Of a stretch of 64,000 bases of DNA, positions 33,341-43,484 are shown in pieces. Location of the stretch: assembly GCA_031002005.1 (NCBI GenBank), contig CM061920.1, positions 106,761,447-106,825,446 of the forward strand. The letters are read 5' to 3'. Positions within the stretch are counted from its first letter, which is position 1; each line of letters begins with the position of its first letter. The notes under the pieces were generated by a model that had not been told where the DNA came from, did no database searches, and worked only from the letters and a program-made list of their open reading frames with translations. Source of the DNA: Vandiemenella viatica (lineage: Eukaryota; Arthropoda; Insecta; Orthoptera; Morabidae). The position numbers and the translations under genes were made by a program.

Positions 33341-33861
33341 TCAACCAAAAAATTGACAGGAAATGTAGTGCAGCCAGTAAAAACGTCTATAGAGATTTTG
33401 TCATTACCAATGCCAATGAATTGTTTTAAAAACATTTCTTCAGATCGATCATTTTGTAATTTCAAAGATAATCATAAAGCGCCTTTGTTTTGTTATGATT
33501 GACTGGCAGTAATATTATTTTCGTTGATGGCACGCAAACCCTTTTTTTCCTTCGAACTTTATTTTGGGCAGGCATAGACTAATATCCATCCATACAGTCT
33601 AATCAACTTGAAGGCATACCAGAGATAATCCTAATGTGCCTTTGTTTTGTTTTGATTCACTGGTTTGCATGGAAAAAGAAAAGTGTTGAATTTTACTATT
33701 TTCCTCGCGATTTTTACATTTTTTCTCTCCATAAAAACCTTCATTGTGAATTAACAAAAATATGAAAAAAATTAGCCGAATTGGTCGAGCCGTTCTCGAG
33801 TTTTGCGCATAGCAACACATTTGGTGATTCATTTTTGTTTATATAGATTTTAAAACTAAGA

Positions 33862-34060
33862 AAGTATTTTTACTTGCAGCCAATTCAATCATCGTGAATT
33901 CAACCTGAACATAATTTAAAACGAATGGAACCCATCACCACAAGGCTTACGAGAACAGAAAGTATTTTTACTTGCAGACAATTCAATCATCGTGAATTCT
34001 ACCTGAACATAATTTAAAACGAATGGAACCCATCACCACAAGGCTTACCAGAACATTGCA
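33862..34060. repeat. Tandem duplication of about 98 bp inside the Helitron
   Basis: GAAAGTATTTTTACTTGCAG ... CACCACAAGGCTTAC is repeated twice in a row (33860-33957, 33958-34055) with three or four differences. Confidence 0.85.
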
Positions 34061-35014
34061 TTCTTAAAATAAAAGGATAAGTGTGGATCGATCGTCAGAC
34101 GATAATGCATATCGCTTCTCAACTGAAATACCAGTAATCGATTTTGCTTTTTAGGTATTCTTAGTATTGCTTCCTTCTAAACTGACGCATTCTATTTTCA
34201 TAGTCGAAACTTTCGTGGTAGGCGGCATGGGTCTACATATAAACACACTGAACAAATAAACACACAATTGGTTTTCGAGAGAAGCGAAAATTTAAAAGCA
34301 TCCAAGAAAATGCCACGCACAGAGGAAATAATGATAACACGTACGTCAGTGATATTATTTTTGCTGATCACACGCAGACATACATCAATATCCATGGAGC
34401 CTATGAAGTCATACCAAAGATAATCCTAACGCGCCTTTGTTTTGTTTTGATTGACGGAAAAGAAAAGTGTGGTTTTTACTATTTTCCTTCTAATTTTTAC
34501 GTTTTATCTCTCCATAAGAACCTTCCCGGTGCCGTAACGAAAATATAAAAAAAAGAATTAGCCGAATTGGTCCAGGCGTTGTTGAGTTATGCGCTTACCA
34601 ACACATTTTGCGATTCATTTTTATATTATAGATTTTTCATTTGTCTCGTCTTTTTAAATTAGAATCCATCATCAAATTTGACTTTGACCAATTTTTTCTT
34701 CTGAATTTCAACCAAAACCATTTCACATTTGGGACAGAATATCTCGAAAACTAAGCAGGATATCAAAAAAATTTATTCTTCATTTTTTATTTGTCATATC
34801 GAGTTACATAATAATCCATCAGCAGATTGCGGCGTCACCTTTATCCTAGAGTCCCCGTGAGGTTTTTGTACATATTCCCCGTGTCTGTATGGAAGCGGCC
34901 ATGCCCCCTCCACTCCGGCCAGGCCCCCCCACTCCTCCTCCACCCTGCTTCACTTCAATGCGGGGTGAAGGTCTCTTGCGTCGTCTCCATATATTTCCTT
35001 CCTCCATGGGCTAA

Positions 35015-35395
35015 ACCAGTTTATTACAGATCATGAAGATCAAGAAGTGTGGTTCCAGCAAGATGGAGCAACATCCCACACCTCTCGGCGTTCTATGGAA
35101 ATGTTGCGCGCGTTGGTTTTGGGCATCTTGTCTCTTTACGAGGAGACATCGCGTGGCCCTCAAAGGCGCCTAATTTATCGCCTTGTGATTTTTTTCTTTG
35201 GGGATACTTGAAGGCTCTAGTGTACAAACATCGTCCCACAACACTGCAATCACTTAAAGAGGCCATTTCCGAAGAAGTGGCAGCCATTCCAAGAGAAATG
35301 ACATGAAGATGTATGGTGAACTTTCGGGATAGACTTCGTGAATGTATCAACAATGGAGGACGTCATTTAGCAGATATGATTTTTAAAACCAAATA
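35015..35395 (+). pseudogene. DUF4817 transposase, C-terminal catalytic part
   Basis: EVWFQQDGATSHTSRRSME contains the second catalytic Asp (QQDGA). After a frameshift GDIAWPSKAPNLSPCDFFLW follows, with the third acidic residue (CDFFLWG), then TLQSLKEAISEEVAAIPREM and, after a stop, NFRDRLRECINNGGRHLADM. The order and spacing are as in the family. The first catalytic Asp is in the deleted middle. Confidence 0.85.
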
Positions 35396-35510
35396 ATTAA
35401 AAATGGAAACGTATGTATTTTTCAGAAATAAAAGTAATTATTCTCTATCATATTTAGTTTTTCTGTGACAACCTATTAAAATGAGGGAGGTTTTATTGCC
35501 GGACCCTGTA

Positions 35511-36147
35511 CTATATGCCTCATTTTCCATGGTTATAATAGTCCATGTAAACGTTATTATAGACTGGTTAGCCTAATTTCGCTCGGAACCAACACTGATC
35601 CAACCACTTTCTGTTTCTTTTTTATCAAAAAAGAAAAAAAAGAAGTTACCATGAAATGCTCAGTCATTCCAATATATCTATTAATTTGTGGTTCCATCAA
35701 TTCATATGAAATAATTGTAAGTAATTTTTACTCATATCAAAATAAGTATATGCGAGCTTACTCTTAAGATTGTGAATTAAAAGCAATAAGGGCTATATCA
35801 GATTTTATGATTCGGGACATACTTTTTAAGGATTACTATGCAAGCGTCATGCCACTGAAGTTCACACCAATGAAGTTCTATTTTGTAATATAATGTGATG
35901 CAAATGGGCTTTTCCAAACGTGAAAACAAATTTTACAGGGTCCTGTACAAGGTATTGAAGCAGTATATTCTCTTACGGTATAATAAAACTATTTAGAAAT
36001 TTTTTTAATACTTAAATTTCTGAATACTAGTTCATTATATGAATAGTTAGTAACAATACTTATTGTCGAAATTTTAAAATCAATAAAAGACAGAAAAATA
36101 AAATTTAAATGAGCTTAATCTAACACTCTTATTAATGATGTTATGTT
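35511..36147. other. Gap between mariner-type and hAT elements
   Basis: No gene or element ends recognised. It could be the 3' flank of the hAT relic at 29.2-32.1 kb. Confidence 0.4.
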
Positions 36148-36393
36148 ACAAGAGCGTATCCAGGATCAGAGCTAGGGAGGGGGGGGGGCAAGATTTGATC
36201 CAGGGGGGGCAGCTCGTAATGGTTCCGAGGAAATGGGTTGGGGGACTTACAAAATTAAACTCAATCCTGTTGAGGAAACAATTTTTTTATTGATTAACGT
36301 AATTAACATAATTATCTGAGGACCTACTATTTAGTTAATTTAGTTATAGTTTCTTATTTAAATATTAACCGTCTTCGATTTTCAGAAAATTTT

Positions 36394-37241
36394 TCAATTA
36401 CTTTTTTTTGTCAGTGTCTCACCATGATCTCTTACGAAATTCCTATGCACACTCATCATACATAATGCGGTCAGTCTTTCTTCTCCCATAGTGCTCCTGA
36501 GCCAGTTCTTCACTCGTCGAAGCGTGCTGAAGGATCGTTCTACTGTCGCTGTAGTGCATGGAATAGTACTCAGAATTGTGAATGCTTTCTTCATGGCTGG
36601 AAAAAAAATATTAGTTTCTTCAAACAGGTCCACGACTTCTATATCCCTTAATTTGTCTTCGGGTAAATTCTTCTTTATCCACAAATTGTACCAAATGTCC
36701 AGTTCTCCAGTGATATCATCGAAGTCATAAAATTTTTTGAACAGTTCTGCGTTCTTGTGTAAACCTGCTACACTAATTCTGGTCATGAATAAAGGATGTA
36801 ATCTTGATAGCTCAAATGCTGGAGTATTTTCTTGGGAGAATCTGGTATTTAAAGATGATATAAGAGAATCCAAATTTTTAGAAAATTTTCGAATAGATTT
36901 ATTTTTCTCTGACCATCTTGTTTCACACACTAGTGATAGATTAGGAGCGTAATTCCTGCGAGAAGTAGATTCTCTGAAGAATTTTATTGTATCCTTTACA
37001 GTGCCAATAGTATTTCTAATTTCTGGTACTGCATTTGCGTCGTTCACCACAAGATTGAGTTTGTGGCTTGAGCAGTGAAAGTATAATGCCCGACAATATT
37101 TACTCCTAAAAATCGCTTGTACACCAGAGTCTTTGCCTGCCATTGTCGAGCAGCCATCGAAGCCCAATCCAATGCAATATTTTGGTTGAAGATTGTAACT
37201 GACCAAAAAACTGTGAACTGCTTCTGCAATTGATGATGCAT
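36394..37241 (-). pseudogene. hAT transposase, catalytic and dimerisation part
   Basis: 270 open codons (37206-36394) are in frame with a slightly longer upstream part after one frameshift. CIGLGFDGCSTMAGKDSGVQ holds the catalytic Asp (FDG). Then FHCSSHKLNLVVNDA and SLVCETRWSEK (the CxxH and C-E-T-RW motifs), and the C-terminal dimerisation motif TATVERSFSTLRRVKNWLRS and TMGEERLTALCMMSVHR. All hAT catalytic signatures in this part look intact, so the copy is not very old. The stop is natural at 36394. Confidence 0.85.
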
Positions 37242-37354
37242 CTTGTGCTTTTTAGCTCCACAAAACCTACAAATTCTTCTCGGATTTTTTCTTTGCTTTC
37301 ATCATAGAATCTCAGTCCAAGCGATAACTGTTCTTTCCCAGCAATGTCTGATGT

Positions 37355-37830
37355 TTAGTCAGCTAAGACTGAGTAAGCTATAGTTTTTTTCACATCACTT
37401 ATTATATTCTCCCTAATAACTTCACCACATAAAGATATAAGTTGGTTTTGTATTATCGACGATGTGTTAACTGCATTACGGTTACAATTATTCAGATGAG
37501 TCTTCAATTTTTCATCCTCAGAATCGATTCGTAAATTCAACAAATCAAAGAAAACTCCATCATCATTTTCTTTTCCCCTCAGAGGCAAATCATGTGTGCC
37601 ACAAAATAGAATACACGAAATAATAGATGACAATATTTGCTTGTTTTCGTGGATTGTTATTAGGTGAAACCCTTGCAACTGAACGTCAACTGGTACATTT
37701 TCAATAAAAGTCTTTGCAGAAGCTGTGGCAGTTTGGTGGAAGTTGATCGTCACATGTTTTCGGCAGTCTTCATGCATATTCTTGAATTTTGTGAATGGCC
37801 TTATTAGGTTCTTCGGTGGTTTAATTTATA
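37355..37830 (-). pseudogene. hAT transposase, DUF4371 region
   Basis: RPFTKFKNMHEDCRKHVTIN, FHQTATASAKTFIEN, FCGTHDLPLRGKENDDGVFF, LNLRIDSEDEKLKTHLNN and IIQNQLISLCGEVIRENIIS end in AYSVLAD at a premature stop where DETADIAG is expected. The protein continues after frameshifts toward 37241. The N-terminal side is cut by the LTR-like insertion at 37866. Confidence 0.85.
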
Positions 37831-37946
37831 TATATTGAGTAATTAAAAAGTCCACCAGAAGGTTATGTTGAAGATTTGTTTATTTGCTCAAAACGAAATC
37901 AGCGATATTTACAAGCATAGATACAATACAGAGATGCACTTCTGAG

Positions 37947-39668
37947 CATGGAGGAAGGAATATATGGAGACGACGCAAGGGACCTTCGCCACGTACTGGA
38001 GTGAAACCGGGTGGAGAGAAGTGGGGAGGGAAGGCCGCCATATTGCTTGACCAGAGAAACACGGAAATATGCACAAAAACCTCAAGGGAATCATAAGACA
38101 ACCGTGGCACCGCAATTTGATGATGGATTATTATGTAACTCGACGAGACACATCAAAAATGAAGAATAAATTTTTTTGGATATCGAGCTTAGTTCTCGAG
38201 ATATACTGTCTCAAAAGAGTGGAGTTTCTGGTTGAAATTCAGACAAAACGTGTCCCCGAAGTCAAATTTGGTGATAGATTCTTATGTAACACGACGATAT
38301 AAATCGAAAATAAAGAATAAAATTTTTCGATATCTCGCTTAGTTCGCGAGATATACTGTCTCAAAAGTGAGGTTGTTAGGTTATGAGGGGATTCAACGAT
38401 AACCGTGGCGCCGCAATTTGATGAAGAATTCTTATGTAACTCGATGAGGGAAACTGAAAGTAAAGAATAAAATTTTTTGATATCTCGCTTAGTTCTCGAG
38501 ATATTGTACCTTAAAATTGACGTGGTTAGGTTGAAATGCTGCCTGGACCAGAAAAAACTTTCGCCATATCCATGAAATCGGACGTAACTTAATGAGCAGG
38601 TAATTCTTTTTAACTTGAATAGCAAACTGTTTATTTCTACAGTCCTTAAATTTTAGTTGATGTTCAGATAGGTTATATTTTCACATTCTATTTCAGTAAT
38701 TCACAAGGAAGATTTCAAAATCTAGAAATATACTTGTAGACATATTTACAAACAGAAACAATTAATATCTGAAATTTTTTTTAAAAAAATCATAAGTCAA
38801 TGTTTAGAGCTTTAAAAAAATTAATACTTTATAAAACCTCATAGTTTCTGAGCTTACTTAGAAGATATTGTACTGGTAGTGGCCTATATAATTTTGCTAG
38901 AAAAATCAGTACATTCAAAAATCAGAAGCTAACAGTTAATAATAAATAAATTGTTTGTTCTCTTCTGGTATACCCGCATTTCAACCTGTCAACATTTCCA
39001 TTAATATTGCCGCTACAAAACCAAACTATGTAGACACATCTAAACACAAGAAATGCATCGCGAACTACATTTCCGTCAACAAAGTTTATTTCATCACGTT
39101 TAGTAGTTTGCACAGCACAAATTATCACGATTAATTTCATCGTGCAATTTCAGTGTAAACTTAAACGTGAGTAATGCATGCAGAATACCATATTCACTGT
39201 GTCGCGATGTAAACATGACTCGTTTAAATTAAATTTCCAACATTTGTCTACAATAAGGCTAGATTTTCAGGTGCAAAATAGTAACATATGCTAATTGTCT
39301 ACACTACACCAACAAAAATTTGAGAATAATATGATCCTATTGAGAGCAATGAATAAATTTATAGCGAATGGCACTAATGTTGCGGTTGCCTGTCAGATAC
39401 TTCAAGAACGATAATTACAATGTGACTTACTTATGAAACGCTATTCAAGGTTTTTTCCTATCTCGTCTGTTTGTGCAACCATATGCATCACAACTTGACA
39501 TTATAGAAAACTTTAGAATATTAGAAAATGAAATATTCTCAGCAGCTGACACAGTGCAAACAGCCCAATGTTTTGGTACTCCTACGATATCCGCCGCGCA
39601 GGCACAGTTTTTTCACGAGGTTTCACGGATTTCGCGTTATCTCGTCTCCATATATTCCTTCCTCCATG
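37947..39668 (-). mobile_element. P-like element, long form (copy e), intact ends
   Basis: 1722 bp with CATGGAGGAAGGAATATATG at one end and its inverse at the other, and a perfect 8-bp duplication CTTCTGAG (37939-37946, 39669-39676). Four 150-bp monomers at 38120-38620 are followed by about 850 bp shared with copy a, then a THAP start relic at 39501. This copy best defines the long form. Confidence 0.9.
39430..39501 (-). pseudogene. THAP domain N-terminus in P-like element (copy e)
   Basis: ATG at 39501 reads MSSCDAYGCTNRRDRKKP then a stop, followed by IAFHK. It is the same exon as at 23724-23638, with three or four changes, one of them nonsense. The two finger Cys residues are kept. Confidence 0.6.
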
Positions 39669-40212
39669 CTTCTGAGCTGTCGCAAATAAAATCTCTGTGA
39701 ACTAACTGGATGAATCTCTCTGTAAAACTGAATACTGAATGAAAACTGACTCTGTCCAGCCGATCTGTTTATATAGTCTCTATCGAAATTACGAGAATTC
39801 TTCAAAGGCATCCGCCCGATATTTCTCGAACATTAACAATCACTCAAACATATTAAAAACAATCGGAATTAATACAAAATTACTTAACAACATTACAAAA
39901 TGATCAGAAATGGTAATTAGAGATACGTTAATACAAAATTATTTGCAGAAATCATCTCTAAATGTAGAAAATTGTCCTATTGACATCATAACTTGCATTA
40001 ATACATCTAAGAAATTCTCTTGCGCCATTCGGTTCTTAAACATATTAAATGTACTTTAAATAATTTTCTTTCATAAAAAAAAGTCTATATACACTGATTT
40101 ACAAGAAATTACAAAACAAACATACCAGATCATATTCAAGCAAACTTTAGCTCACTACAAATACTACATACAGTACAATACTATTCAAAATTCAGGTATG
40201 AGGGTTGTTACA

Positions 40213-40687
40213 GCCTGATCATGAATGATCTCAAAACTCCTTTAAAAGTGAAAGCGGCAGGGGGGAACAACACACAGTGCTTGCAAAGAGCCCCTTTCAG
40301 TTGCTTCGAATATACTAACCACGGTACATAGGTATTGATCTAACCAAGCATGATTGAATTTTCTTTGCAAATGGCTAGCATCAGTTTCAAAATCATAATT
40401 CCTTGGCGGAACCCAGGGATTTTTTTCCACTGATAACTGGGAAGCTAACCCAACATAACGACCCACATCATTTTCATGGTAGTCACCATTAGCTTCAGTT
40501 TCTGGATTGCCTGCACAAGCTAGTTCATATCTTGGATTAGGGTCAACAGAGGCAGCTTTGTCCATAGTGAGTGCTACTGGTGCTGGAAAATTCGACAGTG
40601 GTGCTACGGCCTCGTCACTTTCGTCACGGTTATCGCTTCCACTGCTACTGTCTCGGCCTTTTTTTCTCTTTTGGACAGTAGTCCCTG
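40213..40687 (-). pseudogene. hAT transposase, N-terminal exon with TTF finger
   Basis: A 3' splice site (TTTCAATATTTTCAG, then GGACTACTGTCC) opens the exon at about 40687. The reading is TTVQKRKKGRDSSSGSDNRD, a low-complexity region, then DVGRYVGLASQLSVEKNPWV, PPRNYDFETDASHLQRKFNH, and AWLDQY before a frameshifted TTF-like region (ALCVVPPCRFHF). The stop at about 40245 precedes the LTR-like insertion. Layout and motifs match P52rIPK-like hAT proteins. Confidence 0.75.
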
Positions 40688-41059
40688 AAAATATTGAAAC
40701 AAAATTCACTTCATTTATTCAGATATTGAAATGAAAGTCTGTTATTAAAGTGACATTTATATAGGTAGCGTCAAATACGCAAAGTTCTTTAGCCAAGGTA
40801 TCTTTTTCCGTAAAACAATTTGAAGGAAATAGTTAATGTAGGGAAAGTAGTATGGATGCATGACTACATTAATAACTGGAATGCAAAATAACTTATCTCA
40901 GTAAATTGAAAACTTGTTATAGTTGATGCTTTTTTGAGCAAATTACTACTGTATAATTTTTGTGAATTGTACTTCATGGTGAAACAGAGTATTATGATAA
41001 ACATATTTTGGATTTTTTAATTTATTTTTTTTACTTGAGAAATCACGCTTCGTTGACGT

Positions 41060-41266
41060 CAAGGTCATTAGAGGCGGGATGGGATTGGGGACAAGGAATG
41101 GGTAAAAGTCGGCCATGGGCTTTTGAAGGAAGCATCCCGGCAATCACCTGAGTGATTTGGGGAACCATGGAAAATCCAAATCTGGATGTCTGGACGAGGA
41201 TTCGAACCGGCGACCTCCAGAATTCGAGGCGCGAGCGTTAACCGCTCACCCACCACGCTCGGTCAT
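41060..41266 (-). mobile_element. tRNA-derived SINE
   Basis: The minus strand starts with a tRNA-like head (GTGGGTGAGCGGTTAACGC, A box; GCCGGTTCGAATCCTCGTC, B box). A body follows: GGATTTTCCATGGTTCCCC, CACTCAGGTGATTGCCGGGA and GGCCGACTTTTACCC. The body type is one I recall from large-genome polyneopteran insects. The tail is near 41060. No clear duplication. Confidence 0.75.
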
Positions 41267-41274
41267 ATTTAGGA

Positions 41275-41960
41275 GTATTTTAATTGGGGATTCTCCGATA
41301 ATCGAGGCGCCGCAATTTGATGATGGATTTTTATGTAACTCGACAAGACAAATTGAAAGAATAACATTTTTTGATATCTCACTTAGTTCTTGAGATATTG
41401 TATCTCAAAATTGACGTGGTTAGGTTGAAATGAGGCCTGACCCAAAATGTAAACTGATATTCTGTACAACAGCATCCAATTCATTCCATTCTGGCCTCTG
41501 GCAATTGTTCGAGTATACCAATGTTTAGTTTATTTCTGGAAATGCATGACGCCAAATTAATCAAACTTGGTAAGCATGGTTTACATCTGAAATATAAAAA
41601 TATTGCACGGGTAAATTGATGACGATTACACCGGGAAGCGCCCGGTACTCTGCTAGTATATATATTTTTTTCTTTGATATCTCGCTCAGTTTTTGAGCTA
41701 TTTTATCTCAAATATGAGGAAATCCGGCCTGGACCAGAGAAAAAAAATTCACCAAACCTATTATATTTTCACGGTGGAAATGCACTGTTCTTCCTAGTAG
41801 TTGTTGTTAGGTCGAAAAATGCGGCCTGGACCAGAAGAAACATCACCAAAAGCACAAGGAACTACGCCTAAAACTGATTTTTAACACGAATCTCAAAAAC
41901 CAAGTGATATATCAAAAGAATTTATTCCTTATTTTCGATTTGTTTCGTCGAGTCTAAAAG
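41275..41960. repeat. Degenerate P-like 150-bp monomers
   Basis: 41300-41435 and 41660-41960 contain CGCCGCAATTTGATGATGGA, GATATCTCACTTAGTTC, TTGAGATATTGTATCTCAAA and GCGGCCTGGACCAGAAGAAA. These are the monomer landmarks of the P-like elements but with no element ends. Between them (41480-41655) is unrelated sequence. It appears to be an old or exploded copy. Confidence 0.6.
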
Positions 41961-43134
41961 AATTAATTATCAGGTTGATAATGATAGAACTGCCTTTTAA
42001 TCACAGTTTCAGTATATAACACAAAACTAATAAGGACGTGCTAAGTAATCAAATTAAGTTCAGTCAGAACCATTAATATCCACTTCCCCCGGGTCGCCGC
42101 CGTCAAAAACCAAGTTAAGAGGCGTTTGTCACATTTGATGATCTTTCACAGATGAACCTATATATGAGACTTTACTACTAAAGACAAAAGTACATTATAA
42201 TGTTAATCTGTTTGTAAAACTGGTTTCGTCCCTACCATTAATGTCGTTTAATTTTTTTTGATTTCAGAATTTCCACGAACACGTTTCTAGAATGCAAAAT
42301 TACTTCCATGTCAGTGAGAAGTGTGGATAACTTTGCCCGCCAAAAAATGGATCAAATTTATTTTACTTTTAATACACTGTACCATCAACTGCATGCAGAC
42401 GATCATATAATTTTAGCAAACAGAATATTATATTTAAATCTTCATTAAAAAATGAAAATAAATCAAAATTACGGGAAAAATGGGACAAAGTTGGTGTGTT
42501 TGACAGTAACTGAAATTGAAAGCTCTTGTATGTAATGGCATTTTATTGCAAAATTATGCCTCACCTTTTTGAAAAAAAAAAAATGTCTGATATACATTTG
42601 ACGCTGGCAATAAATCCGACTTCAGCTGGTTCTCAACGTTTGTACTTGTAGACTTGTATTATTACCTATCAAAACACAACAATCAATATGATGATTGTTA
42701 ATAACTATTAACTAACAGTCCTCCGTTGATGGCTGCTAAAGAAAACACGAACTGGTATTGCAATTCATTTACAGCACACTAAACTTTTCTCAAAATCGTT
42801 CCATACTTCTCTTATTTAGAACTTATTACTCAATGCACCTCAATTACACACTACAAGTGTCCAAAGACTCAAACTGTCTTATGTATTGCACAGTGCTGCC
42901 ATCTTCTTGGCTGTGAAAACCCGCAGATGGTCTCTGAAACTTCCGTAGATTGTGTATAAAATTCCAGAGACTTGCTTTTTGAATGTCCGAAGCAAATAAT
43001 TTTTGAAGAAAGAGCAAAAATAATTAAGAATAATTTCTAAGTCTTTAAAATTCGAAATATACGTTAATATTCTCCATTGAAAGTAAGAAATATATTTGAA
43101 CATGTTTCATACAGTGTCACTTTCATTACTACTG
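41961..43134. other. Gap without recognised gene
   Basis: AT-rich. A possible splice-acceptor-like TTTTTTTTGATTTCAG at 42248-42267 is followed by a short open stretch with no recognised motif. Confidence 0.4.
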
Positions 43135-43268
43135 CTGCTACACAGCGGCGGTCCTAGCAAGTTTCTCAGGTGGTGCGAGATCTCATTGTGGCGCCCCAAT
43201 TGAGCAATCGCTTATTCGTGATAAATGTGTCCATATAGATAGACTGAAAATAACATACAGTTTTTACA

Positions 43269-43484
43269 TCTTACTAATATCATAAATATAAAAGTTTGTT
43301 TTCTTGGATGTTTTTTACTGTTTCACGTCGAAACGACTGAACTGCTTAGGATAAATTTGGAATGAGGTGTTGGCCACCTACTTTTATCCCAAATAGCAGT
43401 TCCCGCGGGATTCGGATACGAATATGTATATGTATATGAAAATTTTATGAATTCCACTCGAGCAAAGCCGCAGGCAAAGGATAG
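43269..43484 (+). mobile_element. Short Helitron-like repeat
   Basis: Starts TCTTACTAATATCATAAATA after an A, and ends GCCGCAGGCAAAGGATAG before a T. The body CGTCGAAACGACTGAACTG is typical of a widespread arthropod non-autonomous repeat with TC...CTAG termini. The end is degraded (ATAG). Confidence 0.5.

Larger units (their letters stand above)
32563..34632 (-). mobile_element. Helitron (autonomous-derived, helicase remnant)
   Basis: On the minus strand the element starts TCTATAATATAA and ends with the hairpin GACAGA-AAGAAA-TCTGTC, then GGGGCAGCTAG. Removing it joins ...ATTCTTTA to TTTTTCATTTG, exactly the uninterrupted monomer sequence seen at 45.9 kb. So it inserted between A and T without duplication, as Helitrons do. 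It retains the 3' half of the Rep-helicase gene, and the rest is deleted. The presumptive 5' region is duplicated internally (33495-33847 and 34340-34632). Confidence 0.9.
32453..35008 (+). mobile_element. P-like element (copy d), rearranged, split by Helitron
   Basis: The right end is intact (..CCATATATTTCCTTCCTCCATG, 34987-35008), with the GGAGGAGT-rich 3' block and monomers at 34640-34830. The left end is not a terminus: 32453-32562 is a scramble of monomer pieces (reverse, forward, reverse) around a perfect palindrome at 32473-32502. There is no target duplication. A Helitron at 32563-34632 splits one monomer precisely. Confidence 0.8.
32155..35508 (+). mobile_element. Tc1/mariner-type transposon (DUF4817 transposase) carrying nested elements
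   Basis: Inverted ends of about 30 bp (CAGGGTCCGGCAAAAAAACC / from the right CAGGGTCCGGCAATAAAACC) are flanked by TA at 32153-32154 and 35509-35510. The transposase is split into an N-terminal piece and a C-terminal piece. Between them are a P-like element and, inside that, a Helitron. The middle of the transposase is deleted. Confidence 0.9.
37866..40212 (-). repeat. LTR-like repeat (second copy) with nested P-like element
   Basis: On the minus strand it starts TGTAACAACCCTC (40212) and matches 21630-22157. It has TATATAAAC at 39767-39776 and, after the nested element, a 3' part with AGCAAATAAACAAATC (a polyadenylation-like signal) ending at about CTTCAACA (37866). Without the nested element it is about 617 bp. 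No internal coding region, so a solo LTR is the best guess. I could not find its own target duplication. Confidence 0.5.
36149..40709 (-). mobile_element. hAT transposon (P52rIPK-like transposase), interrupted
   Basis: The left (3') end reads CAAGAGCGTATCCAGGATCA with G-runs, a decayed CAGGGGCGTATCCAGGAT hAT terminus. Transposase exons lie at 36394-37241, 37355-37830 and 40213-40687 on the minus strand. An LTR-like repeat (37866-40212) containing a P-like element splits it. The right terminus was not found. Confidence 0.75.

Noticed and set aside
34827..35036. Plus-strand open frames MRRHLYPRV and similar (also 45437-45733, 37909-38115)
   Set aside because: They recur because the P-like 3' block is repeated. 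There is no conserved protein signature and they lie on the opposite side from the THAP start.
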